DNA of 64,000 bases from Pseudomonas frederiksbergensis (GTDB lineage Bacteria; Pseudomonadota; Gammaproteobacteria; Pseudomonadales; Pseudomonadaceae). The DNA is taken from contig NZ_MOBR01000014.1 of NCBI RefSeq assembly GCF_003732705.1, positions 1-64,000 on the forward strand. Direction: 5' to 3'. Positions 24,701 through 32,970 of the stretch are shown in pieces. The notes beneath the pieces are model-generated. The model searched no databases and was not told the DNA's origin. It saw only the letters and a program-made list of their open reading frames with translations. Position 1 is the stretch's first letter. Each line of letters starts with the position of its first letter. The position numbers and the translations under genes are program-made.

Positions 24701-25823
24701 CGTCAGCCCCCTCGAGACGCCCGGCAAAGCCAAGCCCCATGCGTCGCGACTACTGATCAACCGTCACCTGAATCACCAGAGCCGCCACAAGGAAACCCGC
24801 ATGTTTTCCCTGGACCTGGCGAATTCCGGGCTGAGCTACGAGGCGGGTGATGCGTTGGGCGTAATGCCGCGCAACTGCCCGGAACTGGTCAGTGAATTGC
24901 TCGACCTGACCCGGCTCGGTGCCGACACCAGCGTGAACGTCGACAAACTCGGTGAAGTCCCTTTGCACCGGGCGTTGACCGAACACTTCGAAATCGCCCG
25001 ACCGAACAACGACACCCTGGCCTTTATCGCCGAACGCAGCAGCAACCCGGCGCTGAAACAACTGCTGGGCAGTGAGCGCAAGGCAGAATTGAAAGACTGG
25101 CTGTGGGGCCGGCAACTGGCGGATGTGCTGCAAGCCTTCCCGATCGACTGCTCGGCAAGTGAGTTGCTCGGCACGCTTAAACGCCTGCAACCGCGCCTGT
25201 ATTCGATTTCTTCAAGCGCCAAGGCGCACCCGCAGGAAGTCCATCTCACCGTGGCTGCTGTGCGCTACGGCAAACGCAAAGGCGTGTCCTCGACCTTCCT
25301 CGCCGACCGACTGGAGAACGGCGAAGTCCCGGTATTCGTCCAGCCGTCGAAACACTTCCGCACGCCAGCCGATGGCAATCTACCGATGATCATGATCGGC
25401 CCCGGCACCGGCGTGGCACCGTTCCGCGCCTTCCTGCAAGAACGCCGCGCCCGGGGCGACCAGGGCCGCAACTGGCTGTTCTTCGGCGAGCAACACGCCG
25501 CCACCGATTTCTACTACCGCGAGGAACTGCAAGGCATGCAGCACGATGGCCTGCTGACGCAACTGAGCCTGGCCTTTTCCCGGGACCAGCCAGAGAAGAT
25601 CTACGTGCAGGACCGCATTCGCGAACAAGGTGCCGAACTCTGGCGCTGGCTAGAGGAAGGTGCGCAGGTGTACATCTGCGGTGATGCCGGGCGCATGGCC
25701 AAGGATGTCGACCAGGCGTTGCGCCAAGTGGCGCAGCTGCATGGCGGGTTGAGTCAGGAAAGTGCTGCGGATTATTGGCGGCAGATGAGTGAGCAGAAGC
25801 GCTATTTGCGGGATGTTTATTGA
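21768..25823 (+). CDS. nasA: assimilatory nitrate reductase fused to a CysJ-like flavoprotein reductase
   Basis: This 1351-residue cytosolic enzyme should take electrons from NADPH to nitrate within one chain. The N-terminal part is a molybdopterin oxidoreductase with a [4Fe-4S] site (CPYCGVGCG, then LCTKG) and blocks such as NSRLCMASAGSGYK, NQSTHGTWNTNALCNLHLATG and FVLNTGRLQHQWHT. From about residue 828 comes a flavodoxin domain (LLWASQTGNAEALAERF). A CysJ-like FAD domain (RLYSISSS) and an NADP domain (MIGPGTGVAPFRAFLQERR, near 1207) follow, ending KRYLRDVY. This layout is known in several Pseudomonas. No nitrate transporter or nasST genes lie in the window. Confidence 0.95.
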   Translation: MTNTSVRSVCPYCGVGCGIVMQVEDNRVIKVTGDKTHPTNFGRLCTKGSTCGQALAESGRMENAFLRHERSRDPVRIAMDQAISETASRLRAILDRHGPDALAFYVSGQMSLEAQYLINKLAKGFVRTNNIESNSRLCMASAGSGYKLSLGSDGPPGSYEDFDHAELFFVIGANMADCHPILFLRMMDRVKAGARLIVVDPRRSATADKAGLFLQIKPGTDLALLNGLLHLLVKNGHTDPHFIASFTEGWDVMPAFLEDYPPHTVAEIAGIPEADIRQAAEWIGRAAEWMSCWTMGLNQSTHGTWNTNALCNLHLATGAICRPGSGPFSLTGQPNAMGGREMGYMGPGLPGQRSVLVEADRQFIEDLWRIPHDSLPRKVGGGTVAMFEQMSAGQIKACWIICTNPVASAPNRQTVIEGLQTAELVITQDAFLDTETNRYADILLPGALWAEAEGVMINSERNLTLMQKAVEPPGEALADWQIIARVACEMGFAEAFTYTCASEVFEEIKQAWNPKTGYDIRGASYARLRDQPLQWPCAADDGADRNPIRYLNNGVSQTLKVEADGNRPAIVFATERGKGIFLPRPHLSPAEMPDEDFPFVLNTGRLQHQWHTLTKTGKVATLNKLNPGPFVEIHPEDAASLGIKDKDHVEVRSVRGRAVLPAVVTDRVRQGNCFAPFHWNDVFGENLAINAVTNDAVDPISLQPEFKFCAVALQRVELIEHQFLDAPAVIDIPPLPEELPMSRIEAFADLAGISRVPSAQLSDSERTYLAGFLSGLQSPAGRQAGGVPALPANAPLADNTRLWLDGLLGGLFSRVESGAPQLTCDSVPGVTLLWASQTGNAEALAERFATRLRNDGIAVELSAMADFPANKLASTHTLALISSTFGDGDPPDNGEGFWHTLSTAQTRLDSLRYAVLALGDPNYDQFCKHGKQLDQRLQELGATRLLDRVDCDTEFEERAEAWLSQFQRTLKPTAPSMAVSPLETPGKAKPHASRLLINRHLNHQSRHKETRMFSLDLANSGLSYEAGDALGVMPRNCPELVSELLDLTRLGADTSVNVDKLGEVPLHRALTEHFEIARPNNDTLAFIAERSSNPALKQLLGSERKAELKDWLWGRQLADVLQAFPIDCSASELLGTLKRLQPRLYSISSSAKAHPQEVHLTVAAVRYGKRKGVSSTFLADRLENGEVPVFVQPSKHFRTPADGNLPMIMIGPGTGVAPFRAFLQERRARGDQGRNWLFFGEQHAATDFYYREELQGMQHDGLLTQLSLAFSRDQPEKIYVQDRIREQGAELWRWLEEGAQVYICGDAGRMAKDVDQALRQVAQLHGGLSQESAADYWRQMSEQKRYLRDVY

Positions 25824-26719
25824 ATGGGTGGTTTCTCCAGGAAATCCCGCAGGCTCTCCCCCAACGCATCAAACACCAGGGCAATACGTTGAACCCGGCG
25901 CATGTCTTGATGCATCGCAATCCAGACATCGACTGAAAAATCCACCTGCCGAGGCAATACCCGGATCAGCCCGTAACGCTGTGCCAACTGACTTGAACAG
26001 ACGCCGATTCCCAGCCCTGCACGCAGCGCAGCCAGCTGCGCGAGATGATCGTCGGTGCGAATGAGTGCGTGCTCCGCCCCGCAATCGAAGCCTCTCTCGC
26101 GCAAAAACTCTATTTCCACCAGATTGCGATCCGGCCCGATCAGCGGATGGTGATTCAACTCCGCGACCGTACCCGGCGTACCCTGCTCCGCCAACAAATC
26201 AGGTGTGGCGTACAGCCCGACGCGCAAGTCACCCACTTTGCGCGTCACCACCGATGCCTCGGTCGGACGACGGATACGCACCGCCACGTCAGCCTCTTGC
26301 CTTGCCAGCGCTTGCAGACGGTTCGACACGCTGAGTTCGATGGCCAATTGCGGACAGGCCTGGCGCAATGTGCGCAGCATCGGTGGCAGCACTTCGACCC
26401 CGAGCAGCTTGCTGCTGGTGAGGCGAACGGTGCCGCTGGCCAGCCCCGCATCGGCTGACGCAGCCCGATTGAATGCGTTTGCCGCCATGGCCATGGCCTC
26501 GACATGGCTGATCAGATCCTTGGCCATCTCCGTCGGCAGCAATCCGGCGGGAGAACGAATGAACAGACTGACGCCGACGCTTTGCTCCAACGCCTCGATC
26601 CGCCGCCGCGCCGTCGCCTGCGCAATGCCCAACAAACGTGCCGCGCCGGACAGGCTGCCGGTACGCAGTACGGCTAGAAAGGCTCGCTGGGTTTCCCACT
26701 GTAATTGAGGGGCGTTCAT
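25817..26719 (-). CDS. LysR-family transcriptional regulator
   Basis: This 300-residue regulator has the helix-turn-helix GSLSGAARLLGIAQATARRRIEALEQSVG at residues 21-49. The effector domain opens ASGTVRLTSSKLLGVEVLP. The sequence resembles the large group of Pseudomonas LysR proteins that act on a neighbouring oxidoreductase; here the divergent gene is the first of two GFA proteins. AGGAA lies five bases before ATG. It ends tail to tail with nasA, overlapping seven bases, so there is no room for a terminator between them. Confidence 0.9.
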   Translation of the reverse strand: MNAPQLQWETQRAFLAVLRTGSLSGAARLLGIAQATARRRIEALEQSVGVSLFIRSPAGLLPTEMAKDLISHVEAMAMAANAFNRAASADAGLASGTVRLTSSKLLGVEVLPPMLRTLRQACPQLAIELSVSNRLQALARQEADVAVRIRRPTEASVVTRKVGDLRVGLYATPDLLAEQGTPGTVAELNHHPLIGPDRNLVEIEFLRERGFDCGAEHALIRTDDHLAQLAALRAGLGIGVCSSQLAQRYGLIRVLPRQVDFSVDVWIAMHQDMRRVQRIALVFDALGESLRDFLEKPPIQ

Positions 26720-26848
26720 ACATTTCCTATGAGCCGCTGGGCAGCTTTGGCTGATTTTCTTTCTGGAAGCACACCGTCATGCTGGCCAAGAATATCCCAC
26801 GGGCACCCAGCTTTATCCGCTGCCCTGATGCTGAAAGGAGCTTTTCAT

Positions 26849-27325
26849 ATGACGCTGACCGGCCAATGCCGCTGTACCGCCGTGCATTACACCCTCGCAA
26901 CCGATGCGCCGCTGGCGGTCTATGCCTGTCATTGCAGGGATTGCCAGACCTGGAGTGGCGGCGCTTTCGCCCTCCACGCCTTGGCGCCATCGGAAGCCAT
27001 CACCCATGAAGGTCCGGTGACGCACTATGCCTATGACGCCGACGGCCAGCACTCCATCCACACGCTGTGCAGCGTCTGTCATACCCGACTCTATAACACC
27101 ACGAGTGCGGCGCCGGGCCTGTTGGTGCTGCGCGCCGGGACGCTGGACCACAGCCCATCCCTGCAGCCGGTCGCGCATATCTGGGTCAAACACAAACAAC
27201 CCTGGCTGACGTTGCCGGAAGGTATCGCGACCTGGCCGCAAAGCCCGACTCCGCAGGCATTCGCTCAAGCGTTGAGCGCGCAAAGCCAGGTGTTGCAGCC
27301 ATCCGAAACGGCACCGGAGGTTTGA
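26849..27325 (+). CDS. GFA-family zinc-fold protein (first of a pair)
   Basis: This 158-residue protein has the glutathione-dependent formaldehyde-activating (GFA) fold with two zinc sites: GQCRCTAVHY near the N-terminus, YACHCRDCQTWSGG, and LCSVCHTRLYN. The ATG at 26849 has AAAGGAG eight bases upstream; 48 earlier in-frame codons have no ribosome site and were excluded. Most GFA-family members have no proven activity with S-hydroxymethylglutathione. It is coupled to the next GFA gene. Confidence 0.88.
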   Translation: MTLTGQCRCTAVHYTLATDAPLAVYACHCRDCQTWSGGAFALHALAPSEAITHEGPVTHYAYDADGQHSIHTLCSVCHTRLYNTTSAAPGLLVLRAGTLDHSPSLQPVAHIWVKHKQPWLTLPEGIATWPQSPTPQAFAQALSAQSQVLQPSETAPEV

Positions 27326-27780
27326 TGAATCACTCAGTCATGGCTAAAGGCAGTTGCCGCTGCGGCCAAGTCGCTTTTGAGCTGCGCGCCCCACCGATCA
27401 TCACCACGGCATGCCACTGCACGGGCTGCCAGAAAATGGCTTCCAGCGCTTTCTCTCTGAGTGTTCTGGTGCCGGCTGACGGCTTCGTGGTCACCCAAGG
27501 CAATCCCGTCATCGGTGGCTTGCATGGGCTAACGCGACACTTCTTCTGCCCGCATTGCCTGAGTTGGTTGTTTACCCGCCCGGAAGGCAATGATCAGGTG
27601 GTTGGCGTCCGTTCCAGCCTGCTCGACAACCCGCAACGCTACGCCCCGTTTATCGAAACCTGGACGAGCGAAAAACTGCCGTGGGTCGCGACCGGCGCTG
27701 AACATAGCTTTGAGCAATTCCCTGCACCGCAGGACTTTGGCACGCTGGCGCAGCAATACGCGCAACGCGTTAAGAAATGA
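27325..27780 (+). CDS. GFA-family zinc-fold protein (second of a pair)
   Basis: This 151-residue GFA paralogue has KGSCRCGQVAFEL, TACHCTGCQKMASS and FFCPHCLSWLF as zinc ligands. The start ATG overlaps the stop of the first GFA gene (TGATG), so the two are coupled and may form a heterodimer. An alternative ATG at 27340 lacks a better ribosome site. The two differ enough in sequence to be old duplicates. A REPIN array follows. Confidence 0.88.
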   Translation: MNHSVMAKGSCRCGQVAFELRAPPIITTACHCTGCQKMASSAFSLSVLVPADGFVVTQGNPVIGGLHGLTRHFFCPHCLSWLFTRPEGNDQVVGVRSSLLDNPQRYAPFIETWTSEKLPWVATGAEHSFEQFPAPQDFGTLAQQYAQRVKK

Positions 27781-27855
27781 GGAAAGCAGTGCCGGCGAAA
27801 CGGCACTGCCTTCATCTGCGGCGGACATGAAATCATCGATCAACACCAAACCCTT

Positions 27856-29145
27856 GTGGGAGCGGGCTTGCTCGCGAAGAGGTCGGCACATCCAACATCA
27901 ATGCCGGCTGACAATCCGCCTTCGCGAGCAAGCCCGCTCCCACAGGGGATCTGCGGTGGATACAAAAATTACTGATTAACACTGAACAATGTGGGAGCGA
28001 GCCTGCTCGCGAAGGGGTCGGCACATCCAACATCAATGTAGGCTGACACTCCGCCTTCGCGGGCAAGCTCGCTCCCACAGGGGATCTGCGGCGGAAAGCA
28101 AATCACTGATTAACACTGAACAATGTGGGAGCGAGCTTTCTCGCGAAGGGGTCGGCACATCCAACATCGATGCCGGCTGACACTCCGCCTTCGCGGGCAG
28201 GCTCGCTCCCACAGGGGATTTGCGGCGGATAGCAAATCACTGATTAACACTGGACAGTGTGGGAGCGGGCTTGCTCGCGAAGGGGTCGGCACATCCAACA
28301 TCAATGTAGGCTGACACTCCGCCTTCGCGAGCAGGCTCGCTCCCACAGGGGATCTGCGGTGGATACAAAAATTACTGATTAACACTGAACAATGTGGGAG
28401 CGGGCTTGCTCGCGAAGGGGCCGGCACATCCAACATCAATGTAGGCTGACACCCCGCCTTCGCGAGCAAGCTCGCTCCCACAGGGGATCTTCGGTGGGCA
28501 CAAAATTGCTGATTAACACTGAACAGTGTGGGAGCGAGCCTGCTCGCGAAGGGGTCGGCATATCCAACATCAATGCCGGCTGACACCCCGCCTTCGCGAG
28601 CAAGCTCGCTCCCACAGGGGATCTGCGGTGGGCACAAAATTGCTGATTAACACTGAACAGTGTGGGAGCGGGCTTGCTCGCGAAGGGGTCGGCACATCCA
28701 ACATCAATGCCGGCTGACACTCCGCCTTCGCGAGCAGGCTCGCTCCCACAGGGGATCTGCGGTGGATAGCAAATCACTGATTAACACCGGACAGTGTGGG
28801 AGTGAGCCTGCTCGCGAAGGGATCGGCACATCCAACATCAATGCCGGCTGACACTCCGCCTTCGCGAGCAGGCTCGCTCCCACAGGGGATTTGCGGTGGG
28901 CACAAAAGTACTGATTAACACTGAACAATGTGGGAGCGAGCCTGCTCGCGAAGGGGTCGGCACATCCAACATCAATGTAGGCTGACACTCCGCCTTCGCG
29001 GGCAGGCTCGCTCCCACAGGGGATCTTCGGTGGGCACAAAATTGCTGATTAACACTGAACAATGTGGGAGCGGGCTTGCTCGCGAAGGGGTCAGCACATC
29101 CAGTATCAATGCCGGCTGACACTCCGCCTTCGCCACAGGGTTAGG
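27856..29145. repeat. REPIN array, ten units of 134-135 bp
   Basis: Forward arms begin at 27856, 27991, 28125, 28259, 28394, 28528, 28662, 28796, 28930 and 29064. Each unit has GTGGGAGCG..GCTCGCGAAGG, the spacer GTCGGCACATCCAACATCAA, the opposite arm CTTCGCGAGC..GCTCCCAC, and the linker ACTGATTAACACTG. The last unit is cut short. Small open frames of 63 codons recur once per unit and are artefacts. It fills the whole space between the convergent GFA and HD-domain genes. Confidence 0.95.
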
Positions 29146-29153
29146 CGTTACGC

Positions 29154-29579
29154 TTACGAGCGCAGCACCCCAATCGCCCGCCGATACTTCTCAACCCGCT
29201 CCAGGTCTTCCCACGACGGCTGCGCAATCCGCGACAAGTCGCTGTTCTCTTCCAGATCCGCCAGTTTGACCACCCGGCCAATCGGGTTCAGCGCCGCACG
29301 TTCGACGAACGCTTCATAGGATTCACCTGGCACTTTGGTCACTGACTCAATGGCCTCCAACACCGCTTCGCTGAAGCCTTCCTGACGTAGTGTGTCGAGG
29401 CTGATGCCGGTGTCTTCCACCACGTCATGCAGCACGGCGACGATCCGTTGTTCCAGGGTCGTCACCCGCAGCATGACTTTCAGCGGATGCAGGATATATG
29501 GCGCGCCGCCCTTGTCGACCTGCCCTTCGTGGGCAGCCGCGGCGATTGCGATGGCACGTTCGAGTGTCTGGCTCATCAT
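29154..29579 (-). CDS. small HD-domain phosphohydrolase (SpoT/MESH1-like)
   Basis: This 141-residue protein is a stand-alone HD domain of the ppGpp-hydrolase type. The metal ligands fit: His17 (AAHEGQVDKGG), His31 in YILHPLKV, His51-Asp52 in VLHDVVEDTG, and the later KLADLEENSD. Relatives of this length are annotated as guanosine-bis(diphosphate) 3'-pyrophosphohydrolases or plain HD proteins. It is shorter than MESH1 and lacks any synthetase, TGS or ACT part, so ppGpp as substrate is an inference. It shares direction with the diguanylate cyclase upstream, 28 bp away, a possible operon. Confidence 0.8.
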   Translation of the reverse strand: MMSQTLERAIAIAAAAHEGQVDKGGAPYILHPLKVMLRVTTLEQRIVAVLHDVVEDTGISLDTLRQEGFSEAVLEAIESVTKVPGESYEAFVERAALNPIGRVVKLADLEENSDLSRIAQPSWEDLERVEKYRRAIGVLRS

Positions 29580-29607
29580 GGTTCTCCTTGAGTTAAACGC
29601 CGATTGC

Positions 29608-31230
29608 CTAAAGCTTGTAGGTCACGTACCGCCCACGCCCGGTTTTCTTGGCTTGATACATGACGCGGTCGGCGGCCAGCAGCAGCGTATCGGCAGAACT
29701 TTGCCCGTTACCCAAGGCGATGCCAATCGAAACACCGACGATGCACACCGTGCCGGAGATGAAAAACGGCGCGCTCAAGGCATCGATGCAGTGAGTCGCC
29801 ACGCTGCTCAGCGTCTCTTCGGCATGATCCCCAAGGTCGCTCAGCAGTACGACAAACTCGTCACCGCCGATGCGCGCCAGGGTGTCGCTCTCGCGCACGA
29901 CCGAAGAAAATCGCCGCGCCACCTGACGCAAAACCTCATCGCCCGCCTCATGCCCCAGGGTGTCATTGATGTGTTTGAAACCATCGAGATCCATAAACAG
30001 CAGGCCGACTTGAGTCTCTGAGCGTCGCGCCTGGGCCAACACTTGCCGAAGTTGGCCAGAGAGATGGTGCCGATTGGTCAGCCCGGTCAGGGTGTCGTGA
30101 TGCGCGATTTTTTTCAGTTCGTCCTGTTTGTCATTCAACTTGACCAACAAGCGATTGAACGCCGAAATCAAATGCCCGACTTCATCATTGCGAACCACCG
30201 GCAAGGGCGCGAGGGGTATTTCATCGCGGGTCATGCGGTCAGCTTGCGCGGTGGCACGGAACAGATGACGGAAGACGAAGTACAGCCCGATGGAAGCGAA
30301 GGTGGCAAAGAAAAGAATCGATAAGAATGCCCCCTTGATCAAAAAGTGCTGGGTGCGCGTCACCGTCGCAAACGCTTCGCTGGTCGGCAAACGGGCCACG
30401 ATGTACCAGCCGGCGCTTGGCACCGCGGAGATGGCGGCGACTTCCTCGACGCCTTGGGAATTAAGCGTCAACCCTGTGCCGCGAAACCCCGCCATCGCCC
30501 GATCGTGCAACGTATTGGCGCCGGGAGGCGATGTGGGCTTGAGTTGCACATCACGGCTGGAGGACTCGATAAACATATGGCTTTCGGGGAAAACCAGCAG
30601 GAAATCCCCGGTGGCATCACCGACGCGACTTTGCAGCAGCGAATCCAGAAGCCCGGTCGTACCGAGTACGCTGACGCCCACCAGCACGGCCTGGACGTCA
30701 CCGGCGGCATTCTTGATGGGGGCGGACATGGGCAGGATCGGCTCGTGGGTCACCTTGTCCAGCGCCGGTTGCCCAATCAAGGAGCGCCCCGCCAGTCCTG
30801 CCCGGACGTAATCACGCGCGGCGTAATCGATATTCACCGGTTCCGGGTAGTTCGCGAGCAAACGCCCCGTTGGGCTGGCGATGAGTAAGTCCGCAGTGAA
30901 CAGCGTTTGGTACTCGTAACGCTCTTTCAGCCACGCCTGCAACTGCTGCGGTTGTGTCAGCAACTCGATCGGAACGGAATCGGCAAGGCGATCCAGCATC
31001 AGTTGGCGCTGGACTATCTTGTAGTCGATATCGCGAGCGACATAGGTGGCCAAGGTTAATTGCTGGCCTTCCACCACGGCGCTTAAGTCTTCACGCAGGA
31101 AGTTGGTCAAGACGAAATAGCGCACGACGGCGCCAAAAATGACCATGCACAACGCCAATAACAGCAGTCGAGTAACGACGCTGTTAGCGATTCGGGTGAA
31201 ATCGAGGGGCGGGTGATGATGTTTTGGCAT
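29608..31230 (-). CDS. membrane diguanylate cyclase with a Cache sensor
   Basis: This 540-residue protein starts at MPKHHHPPLDF (31230); an upstream extension of 79 codons reads through the neighbouring promoter. A membrane helix (about 20-40) leads to a periplasmic double-Cache domain, a second helix (about 300-325), a HAMP linker (EVGHLISAFNRLLVKL) and a GGDEF domain. The active site RIGGDEFVVLL is intact. RESD five residues before it is the product-inhibition I-site. It should make cyclic-di-GMP in response to an extracellular ligand. Its end joins the HD-domain gene. Confidence 0.93.
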   Translation of the reverse strand: MPKHHHPPLDFTRIANSVVTRLLLLALCMVIFGAVVRYFVLTNFLREDLSAVVEGQQLTLATYVARDIDYKIVQRQLMLDRLADSVPIELLTQPQQLQAWLKERYEYQTLFTADLLIASPTGRLLANYPEPVNIDYAARDYVRAGLAGRSLIGQPALDKVTHEPILPMSAPIKNAAGDVQAVLVGVSVLGTTGLLDSLLQSRVGDATGDFLLVFPESHMFIESSSRDVQLKPTSPPGANTLHDRAMAGFRGTGLTLNSQGVEEVAAISAVPSAGWYIVARLPTSEAFATVTRTQHFLIKGAFLSILFFATFASIGLYFVFRHLFRATAQADRMTRDEIPLAPLPVVRNDEVGHLISAFNRLLVKLNDKQDELKKIAHHDTLTGLTNRHHLSGQLRQVLAQARRSETQVGLLFMDLDGFKHINDTLGHEAGDEVLRQVARRFSSVVRESDTLARIGGDEFVVLLSDLGDHAEETLSSVATHCIDALSAPFFISGTVCIVGVSIGIALGNGQSSADTLLLAADRVMYQAKKTGRGRYVTYKL

Positions 31231-31330
31231 CACGGGAGTGTATCCGAATATGCCAGCACGAACCCGAAGGCTATGATCTTTTGATCTACCGTCCCGACGT
31301 TTGCCAATAACAACAAAACAGGAGTTGAAA

Positions 31331-31759
31331 ATGTCTGAACTGAACCTGCACCCCAAAGCCGCAGAATCCCTGACCCTGTGGCACGCGATGATCCGCACCG
31401 GCAACCTGCAAGGCCTGCCCGAGTTGCTGGACCCGCAAGCGGTATTCCGCTCGCCCATGGCGCACACGCCTTATCCCGGCGCGGCCGTGGTGTCGATGAT
31501 TCTCAACACAGTGTTCGAGGTTTTCGAGAACTTTGAATACCACCGTGAGCTGGCGACGGCGGACGGGCTGAATGTCGTGCTGGAGTTCAGCGCCAACGTC
31601 GGCGGAAAAGAGTTAAAAGGGATCGACATGATCCGTTTCGACGAGCAAGGGAAAATCGTCGAGTTTGAAGTGATGGTTCGCCCGCTCAGCGGCTTGCAGG
31701 CGTTGGGTGCGGAAATGGGCCAGCGACTGGGTGCGTATCTGGCCGCCAGTAAAGCCTGA
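31331..31759 (+). CDS. SnoaL/NTF2-like protein
   Basis: This 142-residue cone-fold protein has LWHAMIRTGNLQGLPELLDP, VFEVFENFEYHRELATADG and GKIVEFEVMVRPLSGLQALG. The pattern is typical of nuclear transport factor 2 / SnoaL-like enzymes, small cyclases or isomerases whose substrates vary. The start at 31331 has AGGAG seven bases upstream. It is divergent from the cyclase gene and has no clear operon partner. Confidence 0.82.
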   Translation: MSELNLHPKAAESLTLWHAMIRTGNLQGLPELLDPQAVFRSPMAHTPYPGAAVVSMILNTVFEVFENFEYHRELATADGLNVVLEFSANVGGKELKGIDMIRFDEQGKIVEFEVMVRPLSGLQALGAEMGQRLGAYLAASKA

Positions 31760-31919
31760 TCGATCACTGTTCAATGACGAGGGAGCAAGAAGCTCTCTCG
31801 CCACGGTGTCTGCTGTCAACTTCAGCAAAAAACGGATTGAACCCCGCCCTTCCTCGCGTTTTCAAAACTCCATCAGCGCCGATCCCTGACCAGGGAAAGC
31901 GTCATTGGAGGAAAACCCG

Positions 31920-32351
31920 ATGAACAGTAGATGCCTGCTTGTGCTTTTGCTCGCCAGCCTGAGCCCCGCCTGGGCCATGGCGCAAGGCTGTGACGTGCAG
32001 ACCCGCTCCCAAAGCCCTTCGGTACCGGTCGTCGAATCCCACAGTTGTTATGAATACGAAGGCATGCCGGTGAATTCCATCGACTGGTCCTGCAGCAATG
32101 AAAGCAAGGACACGGTGGTCAGCACCAAGAAAAAGGTCGAACACTGCGCCGATCATTACCAAGCCACCTGCATCGCCACGTTGACCCAGGAATCCCTGGC
32201 CAACCCGCATTCCACCAGCAAGGACAAAAACGCCACATCACTGAACATTCCCGACAATGCTCAGGTCACGACGTATTACTACGGCGTGGAACACTTCGAA
32301 CAAGCGCGGATTGATTGCGAGTCGGGCGGTGGGCACTGGAAAACGAAGTAG
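31920..32351 (+). CDS. secreted six-cysteine protein of unknown family
   Basis: This 143-residue protein has a signal peptide (residues 1-22, ending WAMAQG). The mature chain has six cysteines (GCDVQ, SCYEY, SCSNE, HCADH, TCIAT, DCESG), enough for three disulphides, and the rest is polar. GGAGG precedes ATG. I do not recognise a family. It ends in TAG 12 bp before a long inverted repeat that may also end transcription. Confidence 0.75.
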   Translation: MNSRCLLVLLLASLSPAWAMAQGCDVQTRSQSPSVPVVESHSCYEYEGMPVNSIDWSCSNESKDTVVSTKKKVEHCADHYQATCIATLTQESLANPHSTSKDKNATSLNIPDNAQVTTYYYGVEHFEQARIDCESGGGHWKTK

Positions 32352-32363
32352 CTGCTGCCCTAA

Positions 32364-32410
32364 AAAGGGGACAGATTTATTTTCTGGAAAATAAATCTGT
32401 CCCCTTTTAA
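32364..32410. repeat. long perfect inverted repeat with GGGGACAG arms (RAYT-type)
   Basis: AAAAGGGGACAGATTTATTTT is mirrored after a CTGG loop, ending CTTTT. Arms of about 21 bp make a stable stem with T runs on both sides, so it could serve as a two-way terminator between the convergent genes. The same word is seen in fragments near 59.2 and 60.7 kb. From memory, it is typical of the ends of REP-associated tyrosine transposase elements in Pseudomonas. Confidence 0.75.
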
Positions 32411-32796
32411 GAGATCTGAGCTTCGACCGCCGCTTTATCGATCACAGACCACACAGCGCAGATCTTCCCGTCCTTGAACTCGTAAAACACATTTTCGCTG
32501 AACACCACCTGCCGTCCATTCACCGGCAAGCCAAACAGTTCCCCCACCGGCGTGCAGTCGAAGCACAGTCGGGCGGCGATGTGCGGTGGGTCGGCGATGA
32601 GCCGTTCAATCTCGAAACGCAGGTCAGGGATCGTGCGGAAGTCCCGTTCCAGCATCGCCCGATAACCGGACAACCCGACGTGTTCGCCGTTGTAATGCAC
32701 GTTTTCATCGAGAAGTTGCCCCAGGAGCGGCCAGTCCTGGCGGTTGAGGCAGTCGATATAGGCGCGGTAGGTGTCGCTCAGTGTTTGTTTGTTCAT
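32407..32796 (-). CDS. SnoaL-like polyketide-cyclase-fold protein
   Basis: This 129-residue protein starts at MNKQTLSDTYRAYID (32796) behind an AAGGGAGAG ribosome site; the longer open frame upstream overlaps the divergent flavoprotein and is not real. LLDENVHYNGEHVGLSGYRAMLERDFRTIPDL and CTPVGELFGLPVNGRQVVFSENVFYEF are classic SnoaL-type blocks. The family contains ester cyclases and isomerases. Divergence from the FMO-RidA cluster hints at a shared role, but the substrate is unknown. Confidence 0.87.
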   Translation of the reverse strand: MNKQTLSDTYRAYIDCLNRQDWPLLGQLLDENVHYNGEHVGLSGYRAMLERDFRTIPDLRFEIERLIADPPHIAARLCFDCTPVGELFGLPVNGRQVVFSENVFYEFKDGKICAVWSVIDKAAVEAQIS

Positions 32797-32970
32797 TACC
32801 CAATCTCTCCCTTTGAACCCTTTTAAGCCAGGGCCAAACCCTCTGCATCCGTTATTTATGCTCAGTTCCCAGCTTAATAATATTTTACCGATACCAGGGT
32901 GAACCCTAGTCTTGACCCCAAGAGATGGCAGGCCATAACCGACCTGACTCCCACTTCGAAGGGTAAAGAG

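Noticed and set aside
27989..29122. Series of 63-codon frames, one per 134 bp
   Set aside because: Each starts at the same place in the REPIN unit; they are repeat artefacts.
27856..29145. Regular array considered as CRISPR
   Set aside because: The repeated units include both the arms and the linkers; there are no unique spacers of constant length and no cas genes.
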